From an uncultured Clostridium sp. (lineage in GTDB: Bacteria > Bacillota > Clostridia > Lachnospirales > Lachnospiraceae), in NCBI GenBank assembly GCA_900547035.1, contig URFM01000017.1:1-58772 (forward strand): DNA of 58,772 nt, read 5' to 3'. The notes under the pieces were generated by a model that made no database searches, had not been told where the DNA came from, and was given only the letters and a program-made list of their open reading frames with translations. This document shows positions 34,130 through 43,327 of this stretch, piece after piece. Position 1 is the stretch's first letter; each line of letters starts with the position of its first letter. Both the position numbers and the translations under genes were made by a program.

Positions 34130-35731
34130 TTAGTCTGCCAGCTCCTCTTCAGTTACCAGTCCGTGTTCCAGGAGGAATTCCCGGCCTACCTGGGCGCGGT
34201 CCTCTCCAAGTTCTACCACCCGGTAATTCATGGCCTGCATGGTGTCATCGTTGATGTAATTATCCAGACAGGAGAGAATTTCCGCGATTTCCGGATGTTT
34301 TTCCAGAGTCTCGCCATTTACGATCGGAAGCATATAGTAGGGCGGGAAGAACTGTTTGTCGTCCTCCAGAAGGACCAGGTCATATTTCTGCAGCAGGCCG
34401 TCAGTTGAGAAGGCGGTGATGACGTCTACTTCTCCGGAGGTAATGGCAGTGTACATCAGGGTTCCGGAGAAGTTGTGGGTGGATTTAAACTTCAGGCCGT
34501 ACATGGCTTCAATGCCGGGAAGTCCGTCCTCCCGAACCGCGAATTCCGGCGAGCAGCCCAGACGCAGCTGACCGGCCACGCTGACCAGGTCGGATACCTT
34601 TTCCAGACCGTACTGTTCTGCGGTTTCCCTGGTAACGGCCAGTACATAGGTGTTGTTGAATCCGAAGCTGTTTAAGGTTTCAATCCCGTAGTTTTCCTTC
34701 AGGCCGGCTTTAACCTCCTCGTATACCTCTTCCGGAGTGCTTCCGGGAACGGGAGACTGACCGAATACGGTGGTGTAAACCGTTCCCGTATATTCCGGAT
34801 AAAGGTCGATTTCTCCGCTGTCCAGGGCGTCAAAGGCGATCATGGTGCCGCCCAGGGACATTTTCCGTTCTACCTTCAAATCTGTTTTGGCCTCGATCAA
34901 ATCAGCCAGCATACTTCCGATGATTACACTCTCGCAGCCCTCTTTTGAACCGATACGAATATCGGGAATGGAGGAAAAATGCTGATAGACCATAAGAACC
35001 AGGGCGACTCCGATCAGCCCGCCGGCGCTGGCCAGGGTCATCTTCCGATGGCGGCGTTCCTGCTCTTCACGTTCCGGCGTCAGCTGGGAAGCGGAAAGCC
35101 GAAGGGCGATGGGAGTTACTGCCCGTTCCACACGCGCCATGACAAAATCCATTAAAAGAGCCAGAACACAGGCTGGAATAGCTCCGGCCAGAATCATGCT
35201 GGAGTTATCTGTCTGGATTCCGCTGATTACAAGGGTACCCAGGCCGCCGGCGCCGATGTAAGCGGCAATGGTCATCAGTCCCACGGCGGAAACGCTGGAG
35301 ATGCGGATTCCGGCCATAATTACAGGCAGGGCCAGAGGAAGCTTTACCTTAAACAGGATTTGCCGGCGGGTCATGCCGATGCCTCGGGCTGCCTCAATAG
35401 CGTCGGCGCTGATGTTCTGCAGGCCGGCACAGGTATTTTTTAAAATGGGCAGAAGGGAGTAGAGTACCACCATAAAGACGGCGGTATTTGCGCCGATGCC
35501 CATATAGGGGACCAGAAAACCCAGAATGGCCAGGCTGGGAATGGCCTGAATTACATTGGCGACGCCTAAAACCGGCTTCTGAACCTTTATTTTATCGGAA
35601 ATAAAAATTCCAAGGGGGATGCCGATGACAATAGCGGCAGCCACAGAGAGAATGGAAAGCCGGATATGGCTTATAAGCAGACTTCCTACATAGGCGTACT
35701 GCTGGGAGAGATAGTTCATCAGACCGCTCAT
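34130..35731 (-). CDS. Osmoprotectant ABC transporter permease fused to substrate-binding protein (OpuC type)
   Basis: A 533-residue fusion. The first 215 residues are an OpuCB-type permease with the EAA-loop region AIEAARGIGMTRRQILFKVKLPLALP (shown in parts: AARGIGMTRRQILF near 115). After a membrane helix at about 232-248, residues 255-533 form the quaternary-amine-binding domain (GSKEGCESVIIGSMLADL, then DLYPEYTGTVYTT). Such transporters import glycine betaine, choline or carnitine. It overlaps the ATPase gene upstream by four bases (ATGA). Confidence 0.93.
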   Translation of the reverse strand: MSGLMNYLSQQYAYVGSLLISHIRLSILSVAAAIVIGIPLGIFISDKIKVQKPVLGVANVIQAIPSLAILGFLVPYMGIGANTAVFMVVLYSLLPILKNTCAGLQNISADAIEAARGIGMTRRQILFKVKLPLALPVIMAGIRISSVSAVGLMTIAAYIGAGGLGTLVISGIQTDNSSMILAGAIPACVLALLMDFVMARVERAVTPIALRLSASQLTPEREEQERRHRKMTLASAGGLIGVALVLMVYQHFSSIPDIRIGSKEGCESVIIGSMLADLIEAKTDLKVERKMSLGGTMIAFDALDSGEIDLYPEYTGTVYTTVFGQSPVPGSTPEEVYEEVKAGLKENYGIETLNSFGFNNTYVLAVTRETAEQYGLEKVSDLVSVAGQLRLGCSPEFAVREDGLPGIEAMYGLKFKSTHNFSGTLMYTAITSGEVDVITAFSTDGLLQKYDLVLLEDDKQFFPPYYMLPIVNGETLEKHPEIAEILSCLDNYINDDTMQAMNYRVVELGEDRAQVGREFLLEHGLVTEEELAD

Positions 35732-36876
35732 GCTTCCACCTCCTCTAACTGATCGATCATTTCAGAATCCAGAAATTGATTGGAGAGGGCGGTTACCAAA
35801 CTGGAGTTGGTTACCAGACCCCGCAAAACCTCATCCCGGTCTACGACCGGAATAGAGGAGATATCGTGGGTGCGGACCATTTGAAGAAGTTCCACGATAG
35901 AAGTTTCCGGGCGGGCCGTGATGGCCGGCGTTTTCATCACCTGTTCCACCGGACCCTCACGGTCCTCGGCTCTGAGGATCCAGGCTGCCTTTACGATGCC
36001 CAGCAGGCGGCCGTAGGAATCCACCACCATCAAACTGTTGACCTTCTGCAGACGCATCTTCTCAATGCACTTGAACATGGGGATGTCCGGTTCTGTGGTT
36101 ACCGGAGAAGTAATCATAATGTCGTCAGCTCTTATGTATTCCGGACTGGACCAGATCCGGTTTTTTCCTACGAATTCACTGACAAAACCGTGTGCCGGGT
36201 TCTTCAGAATTGCCTCCGGCTTGTCATACTGGAGGATATGGCCCTGATACATGATGCAGATTCGGTCCGCGATTTTCACAGCTTCATCCATGTCGTGAGT
36301 AACGAAAACGATGGTTTTTTTCATCCGGCTCTGGAGACTGACCAGGGCATCCTGCAGCCCGGCTCTGGTGATAGGATCCAGGGCGGAGAAGGGTTCGTCC
36401 ATGAGAATAATGTCCGGATCCGTAGCGAAGGCTCTGGCTACGCCTACTCTCTGCAGCTGGCCGCCGGAAAGCTGAATAGGGTAGCGGTCCAGATACTGCG
36501 CTGGGTCCAGGTCCACCATTTCCATCAGTTTTAAGGTTCTTTGATTAATTTCCTCAATGGGACGTTTTTCCAGACGGGGGATGACTTCAATGTTCTGCCG
36601 CACCGTCATATGGGGAAAAAGGCCTGTCTGCTGGATGACGTATCCCATGGAGCGCCGCAGGGCAATCGGATCCTTTTCCAGAATATTTTCCCCGTTAATA
36701 AGGATCTCACCGGAAGTGGGGGTGATGAGACGGTTGATCATCTTCAGAGTTGTGGTTTTTCCGCAGCCGGAAGGACCGATTAAAACTACGATTTCACCAT
36801 CGTAAATGGTGAGGTTGATTTCCTGAAGCACCTGATTGCTCTTGTAGGATTTGGAAACATTGCGAAATTCGATCAT
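35728..36876 (-). CDS. Osmoprotectant ABC transporter ATP-binding protein with CBS domains (OpuCA)
   Basis: A 382-residue ATPase. Walker A GPSGCGKTT (about 34-42), signature LSGGQLQRVGVARAFA (about 135-150), Walker B IILMDEPFSALDP (about 155-167), H-loop VTHDMDE. Two CBS domains fill the last 120 residues (FKCIEKMRLQKVNSLMVVD, then MVRTHDISSIPVVDRD), which in relatives sense ionic strength or cyclic di-AMP. ATG 36876 is preceded by AAGGAGGTATC. First gene of the two-gene operon. Confidence 0.94.
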   Translation of the reverse strand: MIEFRNVSKSYKSNQVLQEINLTIYDGEIVVLIGPSGCGKTTTLKMINRLITPTSGEILINGENILEKDPIALRRSMGYVIQQTGLFPHMTVRQNIEVIPRLEKRPIEEINQRTLKLMEMVDLDPAQYLDRYPIQLSGGQLQRVGVARAFATDPDIILMDEPFSALDPITRAGLQDALVSLQSRMKKTIVFVTHDMDEAVKIADRICIMYQGHILQYDKPEAILKNPAHGFVSEFVGKNRIWSSPEYIRADDIMITSPVTTEPDIPMFKCIEKMRLQKVNSLMVVDSYGRLLGIVKAAWILRAEDREGPVEQVMKTPAITARPETSIVELLQMVRTHDISSIPVVDRDEVLRGLVTNSSLVTALSNQFLDSEMIDQLEEVEA

Positions 36877-37013
36877 AGGCAGGATACCTCCTTATAAAAT
36901 ATTGTCAGCAGGCCAAATGGAAAAAACGGCCGAAAACCGGATCGGGATTTCAAAACTCCCGCCGGGTCCGCAGAATATCAGAAAATAGATCAGAGAACAC
37001 AGATCTTTTGATT

Positions 37014-37042
37014 ACTATATCAGTTTACGTAAAAAAATGCAA
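37014..37042 (-). promoter_or_regulatory. Predicted promoter of the osmoprotectant transporter
   Basis: On the minus strand TTGCAT (37042-37037), 17 bases, TATAGT (37019-37014). The leader of about 130 bases contains small hairpins (CGGGA with TCCCG) but no recognised riboswitch. The remaining intergenic bases 36877-37270 hold only this and the next promoter. Confidence 0.65.
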
Positions 37043-37174
37043 GAAAATTCCACCAATAATTGCCAAAAAAGAAAATTTTGTGAAATTTCACAATACACAA
37101 TTCTTCAGGATGTCCGCTGCATTTTGTCCGTCCTCTGACCGGTCAAGAAGATGAGCGGTCCCGGACGGTTACAA

Positions 37175-37203
37175 TTGACGAAAGATCGGATATACGATAT
37201 GAT
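37175..37203 (+). promoter_or_regulatory. Predicted promoter of the DUF1576 gene
   Basis: TTGACG (37175-37180), 17 bases, TATGAT (37198-37203), then GGGGGAGG before the ATG at 37271. Confidence 0.78.
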
Positions 37204-37270
37204 AGATTGAGGATTGGCATGATACCTTTTGGAACTTGTATCATATTTTGAAAAATAAGGGGGAGGATGC

Positions 37271-38569
37271 ATGAAATTTGTGGCCCGAGTTGTGAAGAAA
37301 GAGCCATTAACCCGTAACGACAAATTTATTCTTTTATCTATGATTCCCATTTATTTTATTGTGGTGGGGATGGTGCTCCAGCCTATTGATGAAATCATTG
37401 TGGGAATCGGCCATATTTTTGAAGAGCCGGATTTTCTGATTACGGATTATTTTGTAATCGGCGGCTTTGGAGCCGCATTCCTTAACGCAGGCGCAATCAC
37501 TTTAATGAGTATCGGCATTCTTTACGCCTTGGGAAAAGAAGTCAGCGGTCACACGATCACATCGATTTGTCTTATGTTCGGATTTTCCCTCTTTGGAAAA
37601 AATCTCCTGAATATCTGGACCATTCTGTTTGGCGTATTTCTATATGCCAAATACCATAAAACATCCTTGTCACGATATATTTATGTCGGTTATTACGGCA
37701 CCAGTCTGTCTCCGATTATTACCCAGGTAATGCAGATTGAACCCATGCCCCCGGCAGGCCGTTTCCTTCTCTGCCTGTTGGTGGGAACGGTCATCGGTTT
37801 TGTTCTGCCGCCGCTGGCAACCCATGTCCATTACGCTCATCAGGGATATTCCCTGTACAACGTCGGTTTCGCCTCCGGCATTATTGCAACGGTCATTGTT
37901 TCCGTCTTTAAATCCTTTGGCTTTGAAACCCAGTCCCGCCTGATCTGGTCTACGGGAAATAATCTCCTCTTCATGGGAGTCCTGATTACCCTTTTCGGAG
38001 GGATGATTCTGCTGGGAATGATAAGAGATGGGAAAAAAATCTTCTCCTTTTACTGGAAACTGCTGAAATCCTACGGTATTTCCGGAACAGACTATCTGAA
38101 AGAGATGGGCGGAGCCGTTACAGCCTTCAATATGGGAATCAACGGAATATTCGCAACGCTCTTTGTGGTGGCCGTCGCGGGGGATTTAAACGGTCCTACG
38201 ATTGGAAGTATCTTTACCATTGTGGGCTTCAGCGCTACGGGAAAGCACCTGCGCAATATTACCCCAATTATGGTGGGAGTGGTTATTGGAAGTCTGACGA
38301 AGGAGTGGGATATTTATCAGCCGTCTCCCATTCTGGCCCTTCTTTTATCCACAACCCTGGCACCCATTGCCGGAGAATTTGGGGTGATTGCAGGGCTGAT
38401 TGCCGGATACCTTCATTCCTCAGTAGCCCTCAACGTAGGAATCGTCTATGGAGGAATGAATTTGTACAATAATGGATTCGCCGGAGGAATTGTGGCGATT
38501 TTTATGGTGCCTGTGCTGCAGTCCGTCCGGGACCGGATTGCCAGAGCGCGGGGAGGAATCTCTTTGTAG
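37271..38569 (+). CDS. DUF1576 multi-pass membrane protein
   Basis: A 432-residue integral membrane protein with about ten helices and internal symmetry: GGFGAAFLNAGAITLMS (about 66-82) and GGAVTAFNMGINGIFATL (about 278-295) look like related re-entrant segments. HYAHQGYSLYNVGFASGI and NVGIVYGGMNLYNNGFAGG are another mirrored pair. These Asn/Gly-rich repeats suggest a transporter, but the substrate and mechanism of DUF1576 proteins are unknown to me. Own promoter, and no obvious partner gene. Confidence 0.82.
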   Translation: MKFVARVVKKEPLTRNDKFILLSMIPIYFIVVGMVLQPIDEIIVGIGHIFEEPDFLITDYFVIGGFGAAFLNAGAITLMSIGILYALGKEVSGHTITSICLMFGFSLFGKNLLNIWTILFGVFLYAKYHKTSLSRYIYVGYYGTSLSPIITQVMQIEPMPPAGRFLLCLLVGTVIGFVLPPLATHVHYAHQGYSLYNVGFASGIIATVIVSVFKSFGFETQSRLIWSTGNNLLFMGVLITLFGGMILLGMIRDGKKIFSFYWKLLKSYGISGTDYLKEMGGAVTAFNMGINGIFATLFVVAVAGDLNGPTIGSIFTIVGFSATGKHLRNITPIMVGVVIGSLTKEWDIYQPSPILALLLSTTLAPIAGEFGVIAGLIAGYLHSSVALNVGIVYGGMNLYNNGFAGGIVAIFMVPVLQSVRDRIARARGGISL

Positions 38570-38783
38570 CATCAGCGGGAGGGGTTGGTTTATCTGTGAA
38601 TTGACTGCAAATAATCTGCCTATAAACGGAGGAGTGGCCGTCAAGTTTTCACCTGGCGGCCATTTGTGAGAAAAAGTTGTATGAAAAGCATTAGCTTTAT
38701 ACGTTTTTTAATTTAACCCCTACTTGTGATGATTTTATGGTGGAAATGTGAAAAAAATGTGAAGAACCTGAGAAGATTTGGAC

Positions 38784-39542
38784 TCAGGACTCCTTTGCCA
38801 TCAGCGTCATAATCATCTTCAGCTCTCTGGCCGGAAACTGTCCGGGGGCAGAGGTCTTGCGGGCGCTTCCGAAGGTAACGGAAGAGCCGAAGGTTTGACC
38901 GCAGAGACGGCTGACAGAGCCTAAACGTCCCATGGACATGGCAATTACAGGGATATTGTCCGGGTTTTTGGAAAATTCCCTGGACGCGTCAAGCAGGTTC
39001 AGCACATCCTCCGGGGTTTCCGGCATCGCCGCCACTTTCGCGATATCCGCCCCGGCATCGCTCATCATCTGGAAACGGCGCAGAATTTCCGACTTCGGGG
39101 GAGTATGCTGGAAATCGTGGCTTGACACGATCGTTTTAATTCCCTTAACGTTAGCCGTTGCAGTCAGCTCTTTTAGGGAATCCTTCAGGGTGAAAAGCTC
39201 CAGGTCTGCCAGATCTGCCAGGCCATCGGAGAGAATCTCATGGAGCAGATCCAGATACTGATTTTCGGAAGCTTCCCGGGCGCCGCCCTCCTCTTTGGTA
39301 CGGAAAGTGCAGAGAATGGGGAAATTTCCGAGGATTTCCCTCAAATCAGTCAGAATCTGGCGGGTTCCGTTGGCAAAAATATCCTTATACCAATCGCACC
39401 TCCATTCTACCAAATCAAAAGGGAGGGAAAGAATCTCCCGGGCTTCTTCCAATATTTCTTCACGCGTTGCTGCCACAATGGGGATACAGATTTTAGGAAT
39501 CCCCTGACCGATTGTCAGATTTCTTACGGTTACAGTACCCAT
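38784..39542 (-). CDS. aroD: Type I 3-dehydroquinate dehydratase
   Basis: Third step of the shikimate pathway (3-dehydroquinate to 3-dehydroshikimate) by a Schiff-base mechanism. The 252 residues show VEWRCDWY (about 45-52), TIVSSHDFQHTPP with the catalytic His (about 137), ADIAKVAAMP with the Schiff-base Lys (about 165), and GSSVTFGSARKTSAPGQFP near the C-terminus. Start set at ATG 39542 with AAAGGAG upstream; the longer frame has no ribosome site. Isolated from other aro genes. Confidence 0.93.
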   Translation of the reverse strand: MGTVTVRNLTIGQGIPKICIPIVAATREEILEEAREILSLPFDLVEWRCDWYKDIFANGTRQILTDLREILGNFPILCTFRTKEEGGAREASENQYLDLLHEILSDGLADLADLELFTLKDSLKELTATANVKGIKTIVSSHDFQHTPPKSEILRRFQMMSDAGADIAKVAAMPETPEDVLNLLDASREFSKNPDNIPVIAMSMGRLGSVSRLCGQTFGSSVTFGSARKTSAPGQFPARELKMIMTLMAKES

Positions 39543-39672
39543 TAATGAAAATGCTCCTTTCCAACGCCCGACAGAGGGGCGCATCGTATCTACATGATAC
39601 TATAATCGAAAAAAGCGCTGCTGTCAAAACAGATTACCGTTTGAATCATATTGTCTCTGTAGGAAAATGGTC

Positions 39673-39701
39673 TTGCACATCCACTTGGCCTGGGGTACAA
39701 T
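39673..39701 (+). promoter_or_regulatory. Predicted promoter of nrdR
   Basis: TTGCAC (39673-39678), 17 bases, TACAAT (39696-39701); GTG start at 39757. Confidence 0.72.
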
Positions 39702-39756
39702 AAATACATTGAATAAAGAGAGCCCCATGAGGAGCGCAACGAAGGAGGACCACACT

Positions 39757-40209
39757 GTGAAATGCCCATACTGCAATGCGGCGGATACGAAAGTTATTGA
39801 TTCAAGGCCGGCGGACGACAACTGCTCTATCCGAAGAAGACGCCAGTGCGAGAGCTGCGGAAAACGCTTTACTACCTATGAAAAGCTGGAAACCATGCCT
39901 TTAATGGTGATAAAAAAAGATAATTCCAGGGAGGTCTATGACCGCTCAAAAATCGAGGCGGGCATCCTTCATTCCTGCCATAAACGTCCGGTATCCACCC
40001 AGCAGATCAACGCGCTGATTGATGAGATAGAAAACCGAATTTTTAATATGGAAGAGAAGGAAATTCCCACATCCTTGATTGGAGAACTGGTGATGGAAAA
40101 ACTAAAGGGGCTGGACGAGGTGGCCTACGTCCGCTTTGCTTCCGTTTACCGGGAATTCAAGGATGTGAACACCTTTATGGAGGAACTGAGAAAGCTGTTG
40201 AATCAATGA
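39757..40209 (+). CDS. nrdR: Transcriptional repressor NrdR
   Basis: A 150-residue regulator of ribonucleotide reductase genes. The N-terminal zinc ribbon (CPYCNAADTKVIDSR, then CESCGKRFTTYE) is followed by an ATP-cone domain (MVIKKDNSREVYDRSKI, about 50-66) that senses ATP/dATP. Starts with GTG 39757 after GAAGGAGGACC; the protein begins MKCPYC, as in all relatives, which fixes the start. Nothing of the nrd genes themselves is in the window. Confidence 0.96.
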   Translation: MKCPYCNAADTKVIDSRPADDNCSIRRRRQCESCGKRFTTYEKLETMPLMVIKKDNSREVYDRSKIEAGILHSCHKRPVSTQQINALIDEIENRIFNMEEKEIPTSLIGELVMEKLKGLDEVAYVRFASVYREFKDVNTFMEELRKLLNQ

Positions 40210-40231
40210 CGAAACCCAGGAGAATGACATC

Positions 40232-40762
40232 ATGATATTAGAGCGGTTTTATCCATGGGAGCGGAGAAATTCCGCGTATAAGATACCCTATGGACAATAC
40301 TGGAAGGAAGGATACCGGGGCGTGATTTTTGATATAGATAATACCCTGGTTCCTCACGGAGTACCGGCGGATGAACGGGCCATAGAGCTTTTTGAAAGGC
40401 TCCACAAGATGGGCTTTTCCACCTGCCTTCTTTCCAACAACAAGGAACCACGAGTGAAATCTTTTGCCCTTCAGGTGGACAGCCCTTATCTTTACCAGGG
40501 CAAAAAACCGTCGCCCAAGGGATATCAGAGGGCTATGGAGAAGATGGGGACAAAAGCGGAGAACACCCTTTTTGTAGGTGATCAGCTTTTTACTGACATC
40601 TATGGGGCGAATCGGGCGGGAATCCGCAGTATTTTGGTAAGCCCGATCCATCCCAGGGAGGAGATTCAGATTGTACTGAAGCGCTTTCTGGAACGGCCGG
40701 TTCTCTGGGCTTATGAACGCAGCAGCAGAAACGGGTTGAAAAAACCGGAAAAAAGGGCTTGA
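40232..40762 (+). CDS. yqeG: YqeG-family HAD-IIIA phosphatase
   Basis: A 176-residue HAD phosphatase. Motif I VIFDIDNTLVPHG (about 31-43) has the nucleophilic Asp, motif II LLSNNKEPRV (about 69-78), and motif III-IV KPSPKGYQRAM and VGDQLFTDIYGANRAGI (about 112-128). The family acts on small phosphorylated compounds; the natural substrate is uncertain, with phosphatidylglycerophosphate proposed for relatives. It follows nrdR by 22 bases, and its end overlaps the efp promoter. Confidence 0.9.
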   Translation: MILERFYPWERRNSAYKIPYGQYWKEGYRGVIFDIDNTLVPHGVPADERAIELFERLHKMGFSTCLLSNNKEPRVKSFALQVDSPYLYQGKKPSPKGYQRAMEKMGTKAENTLFVGDQLFTDIYGANRAGIRSILVSPIHPREEIQIVLKRFLERPVLWAYERSSRNGLKKPEKRA

Positions 40763-40787
40763 AAATGCCTATCCGATAGTATAAAAT
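40759..40787 (+). promoter_or_regulatory. Predicted promoter of efp
   Basis: TTGAAA (40759-40764), 17 bases, TAAAAT (40782-40787), at the very end of the yqeG gene. Confidence 0.7.
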
Positions 40788-40833
40788 AAAAAAGATTAGA
40801 CACATTGAACGAATTGAGGAGGAAAATCTTAAG

Positions 40834-41391
40834 ATGATATCAGCAGGAGATTTTAGAAACGGCATTACCTTGGAAATTGACGGACAGGTTGTGCAGATTG
40901 TCGAGTTCCAGCATGTTAAGCCGGGTAAGGGAGCGGCGTTCGTTCGCACCAAGCTGAAAAATGTAATCAACGGAGGCGTAGTAGAGCGTACCTTCCGTCC
41001 CACCGAGAAGTTCCCGGCAGCCAGAATCGACCGGGTGGACATGCAGTACCTGTATGCTGATTCCGATCTGTACTATTTTATGAATCAGGAGACTTATGAT
41101 CAGGTTGCTTTAAATAAGGACATTATCGGCGATGCATTAAAGTTTGTGAAGGAGAACGAGGTATGTAAGGTCTGCTCCTACAATGGCAATGTGTTTTCCG
41201 TAGAGCCCCCGCTGTTTGTAGAGCTGGAGGTAACCGATACGGAGCCCGGATTTAAGGGTGATACGGCAACCGGCGCCAGCAAGCCTGCTACGGTAGAGAC
41301 AGGCGCTGTTGTTTCTGTTCCGCTGTTTGTAGAGCAGGGCGATAAGATCAAGATTGATACCAGAACCGGCGAGTATCTGTCCAGAGTGTAA
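40834..41391 (+). CDS. efp: Elongation factor P
   Basis: A 185-residue translation factor that rescues ribosomes stalled at polyproline. Three beta domains: the N-terminal KOW-like domain with [16 protein letters not shown] (Lys at the tip that is modified in many bacteria, about residue 32), then [21 protein letters not shown], and the C-terminal [20 protein letters not shown] 40834 follows GAGGAGGAAAATC. No epmA/epmB genes are in view, so the modification state cannot be told. Confidence 0.97.
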   Translation: MISAGDFRNGITLEIDGQVVQIVEFQHVKPGKGAAFVRTKLKNVINGGVVERTFRPTEKFPAARIDRVDMQYLYADSDLYYFMNQETYDQVALNKDIIGDALKFVKENEVCKVCSYNGNVFSVEPPLFVELEVTDTEPGFKGDTATGASKPATVETGAVVSVPLFVEQGDKIKIDTRTGEYLSRV

Positions 41392-41420
41392 GATTTCATT
41401 CGGTTCAAAAAGGGTTTGAG

Positions 41421-41455
41421 CCGCTCCGGTTGAAAACTGCCGGAGCGGTTTTTTT
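41421..41455 (+). terminator. Terminator after efp
   Basis: CCGCTCCGG (41421-41429) pairs with CCGGAGCGG (41440-41448), followed by T7. Confidence 0.95.
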
Positions 41456-41494
41456 GTACTATGGTTGCAACTGTTCAGAAAAGGAGATATAAAC

Positions 41495-43264
41495 GTGAAA
41501 AAGCTGCTTGATTTAATGGAAGGCGAGATAAAGAAAGCCTTTGAAGAGGCAGGCTTCGACCCTGCCTATGCTAAGGTAGTACTGTCCAACCGTCCGGATC
41601 TGTGCGAATATCAGTGCAACGGCGCCATGGCGGCGGCGAAGGCTTATAAAAAGAAGCCCATCGATATTGCAGATCAGGTGGTGGGAATTCTTCAGGAAAG
41701 AAGCGGGATGTTCTCTCAGATTCAGGCGGTGATGCCGGGATTTATTAATTTGAAGCTGTCAGAGGAATTCCTGGCGCGCTATATGGGAGAAATGTCTGCC
41801 GCCCCGAAGCTTGGAGTGGAGGAGCCGGAGAAAAAAGAAACCATCATTGTGGACTACGGCGGGGCCAATGTGGCCAAGCCTCTTCATGTGGGACACCTGC
41901 GCTCTGCGGTAATTGGCGAGAGCGTAAAGCGTCTGGGAAAATTCCTGGGACACCATATGATCGGCGACGTTCATCTGGGCGACTGGGGACTTCAGATGGG
42001 GCTGATTATCGAGGAGCTGCGGGACAGGAAGCCGGATTTGCCCTATTTTGATTCTTCTTTCCAGGGACCATATCCTCAGGAGGCTCCTTTTACCATCAGC
42101 GAGCTGGAGGAGATTTATCCGGCGGCCAGCGCCAAATCTAAAACCGATGAGGTATTTAAAGAGAGGGCCCATGAGGCGACTTTGCGCCTCCAGCAGGGGT
42201 ATGCGCCTTACCGGGCTATTTGGAAACACATTATACAGGTTTCTGTCACGGACTTAAGGAAGAATTATCATAGCCTGAATGTGGATTTCGACCTGTGGAA
42301 GGGAGAAAGCGACGCGGATCCTTATATTCCGAAACTGATTGAGATCCTGGAAAGTAAGGGAATGCTAAAAGAAAGCCAGGGAGCGTTGGTGGTGGAAGTG
42401 GCCAGAGATACGGATACCAAAGAGATTCCGCCCTGTCTGATCCGTAAATCCGATGGAGCTGCTCTTTATGCTACTTCCGATCTGGGAACCATCATTGAAC
42501 GGGAAGAGGATTTCCATCCGGACCGGTATATCTATGTTGTGGACAAGCGCCAGGAGATGCATTTTATTCAGGTATTCCGCGTAGCCAAGATGGCTGGAAT
42601 TGTAAAGGAAGAAACACCTATGGTGTTTTTAGGATTCGGCACCATGAACGGCAAGGATGGAAAACCCTTTAAAACCAGGGACGGCGGCGTTATGCGTCTG
42701 GAGAAGCTCATCGGTGAAATCGATGAGGCGGTTTACGGAAGAATCATGGAGAACCGTACAGTGGACAGTGAAGAAGCTATGGAAACGGCGAAAATTGTGG
42801 GGCTGGCTGCTTTAAAATACGGGGATCTGTCCAATCAGGCGGCCAAGGACTATGTCTTCGATGTGGACCGTTTTATTTCCTTTGAAGGCAACACAGGACC
42901 TTATATTCTTTATACGATTGTGCGGATCAAATCCATTCTGAATAAATACCAGGATCAGGGAGGAGAGCCGAAACAGGGAAAGATTCTGCCTGCGGCCGCG
43001 CCGGGAGAGAAGGATCTGATGCTGCGGATTGCCAGATTTTCCGAGGTGATGGTGAATTCCTTTGAAGAAATGGCTCCTCACAAGATTTGTCAGTATATTT
43101 ACGAACTGGCCAACAGCTTTAACAGTTTTTACCACGATACCAAAATTTTGTCTGAGGAAGATGAGGAAAGAAAGAAAAGCTACATTGCTTTGATTTCTCT
43201 GGCAAAGCAGGTTCTGGAAACATGCATCCAGGTGCTGGGATTTGAGGCTCCGGACCGGATGTAA
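41495..43264 (+). CDS. argS: Arginyl-tRNA synthetase
   Basis: Class I synthetase that charges tRNA-Arg. The 589 residues include the N-terminal additional domain, the HIGH-like motif NVAKPLHVGHLRSAVIG (about 126-142), GDVHLGDWGLQMG, and the anticodon domain with RLQR-less ending VLGFEAPDRM. The KMSKS position is degenerate (GKPFKTRDG), as in many ArgS proteins. Start taken at GTG 41495 after AAAGGAG; the frame to 41465 is upstream of the ribosome site. Confidence 0.96.
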   Translation: MKKLLDLMEGEIKKAFEEAGFDPAYAKVVLSNRPDLCEYQCNGAMAAAKAYKKKPIDIADQVVGILQERSGMFSQIQAVMPGFINLKLSEEFLARYMGEMSAAPKLGVEEPEKKETIIVDYGGANVAKPLHVGHLRSAVIGESVKRLGKFLGHHMIGDVHLGDWGLQMGLIIEELRDRKPDLPYFDSSFQGPYPQEAPFTISELEEIYPAASAKSKTDEVFKERAHEATLRLQQGYAPYRAIWKHIIQVSVTDLRKNYHSLNVDFDLWKGESDADPYIPKLIEILESKGMLKESQGALVVEVARDTDTKEIPPCLIRKSDGAALYATSDLGTIIEREEDFHPDRYIYVVDKRQEMHFIQVFRVAKMAGIVKEETPMVFLGFGTMNGKDGKPFKTRDGGVMRLEKLIGEIDEAVYGRIMENRTVDSEEAMETAKIVGLAALKYGDLSNQAAKDYVFDVDRFISFEGNTGPYILYTIVRIKSILNKYQDQGGEPKQGKILPAAAPGEKDLMLRIARFSEVMVNSFEEMAPHKICQYIYELANSFNSFYHDTKILSEEDEERKKSYIALISLAKQVLETCIQVLGFEAPDRM

Positions 43265-43327
43265 GGATTTACAGGAATCCCGGCTGCCCGGAGCAGTCCG
43301 GGCGGTTCGGGGAAAGCGTGGGGGAAT

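Noticed and set aside
43286..43303. Terminator between argS and the SNF2 gene
   Set aside because: A good 7-bp hairpin (GCCCGGA-GCAG-TCCGGGC) is present but no T tract follows.
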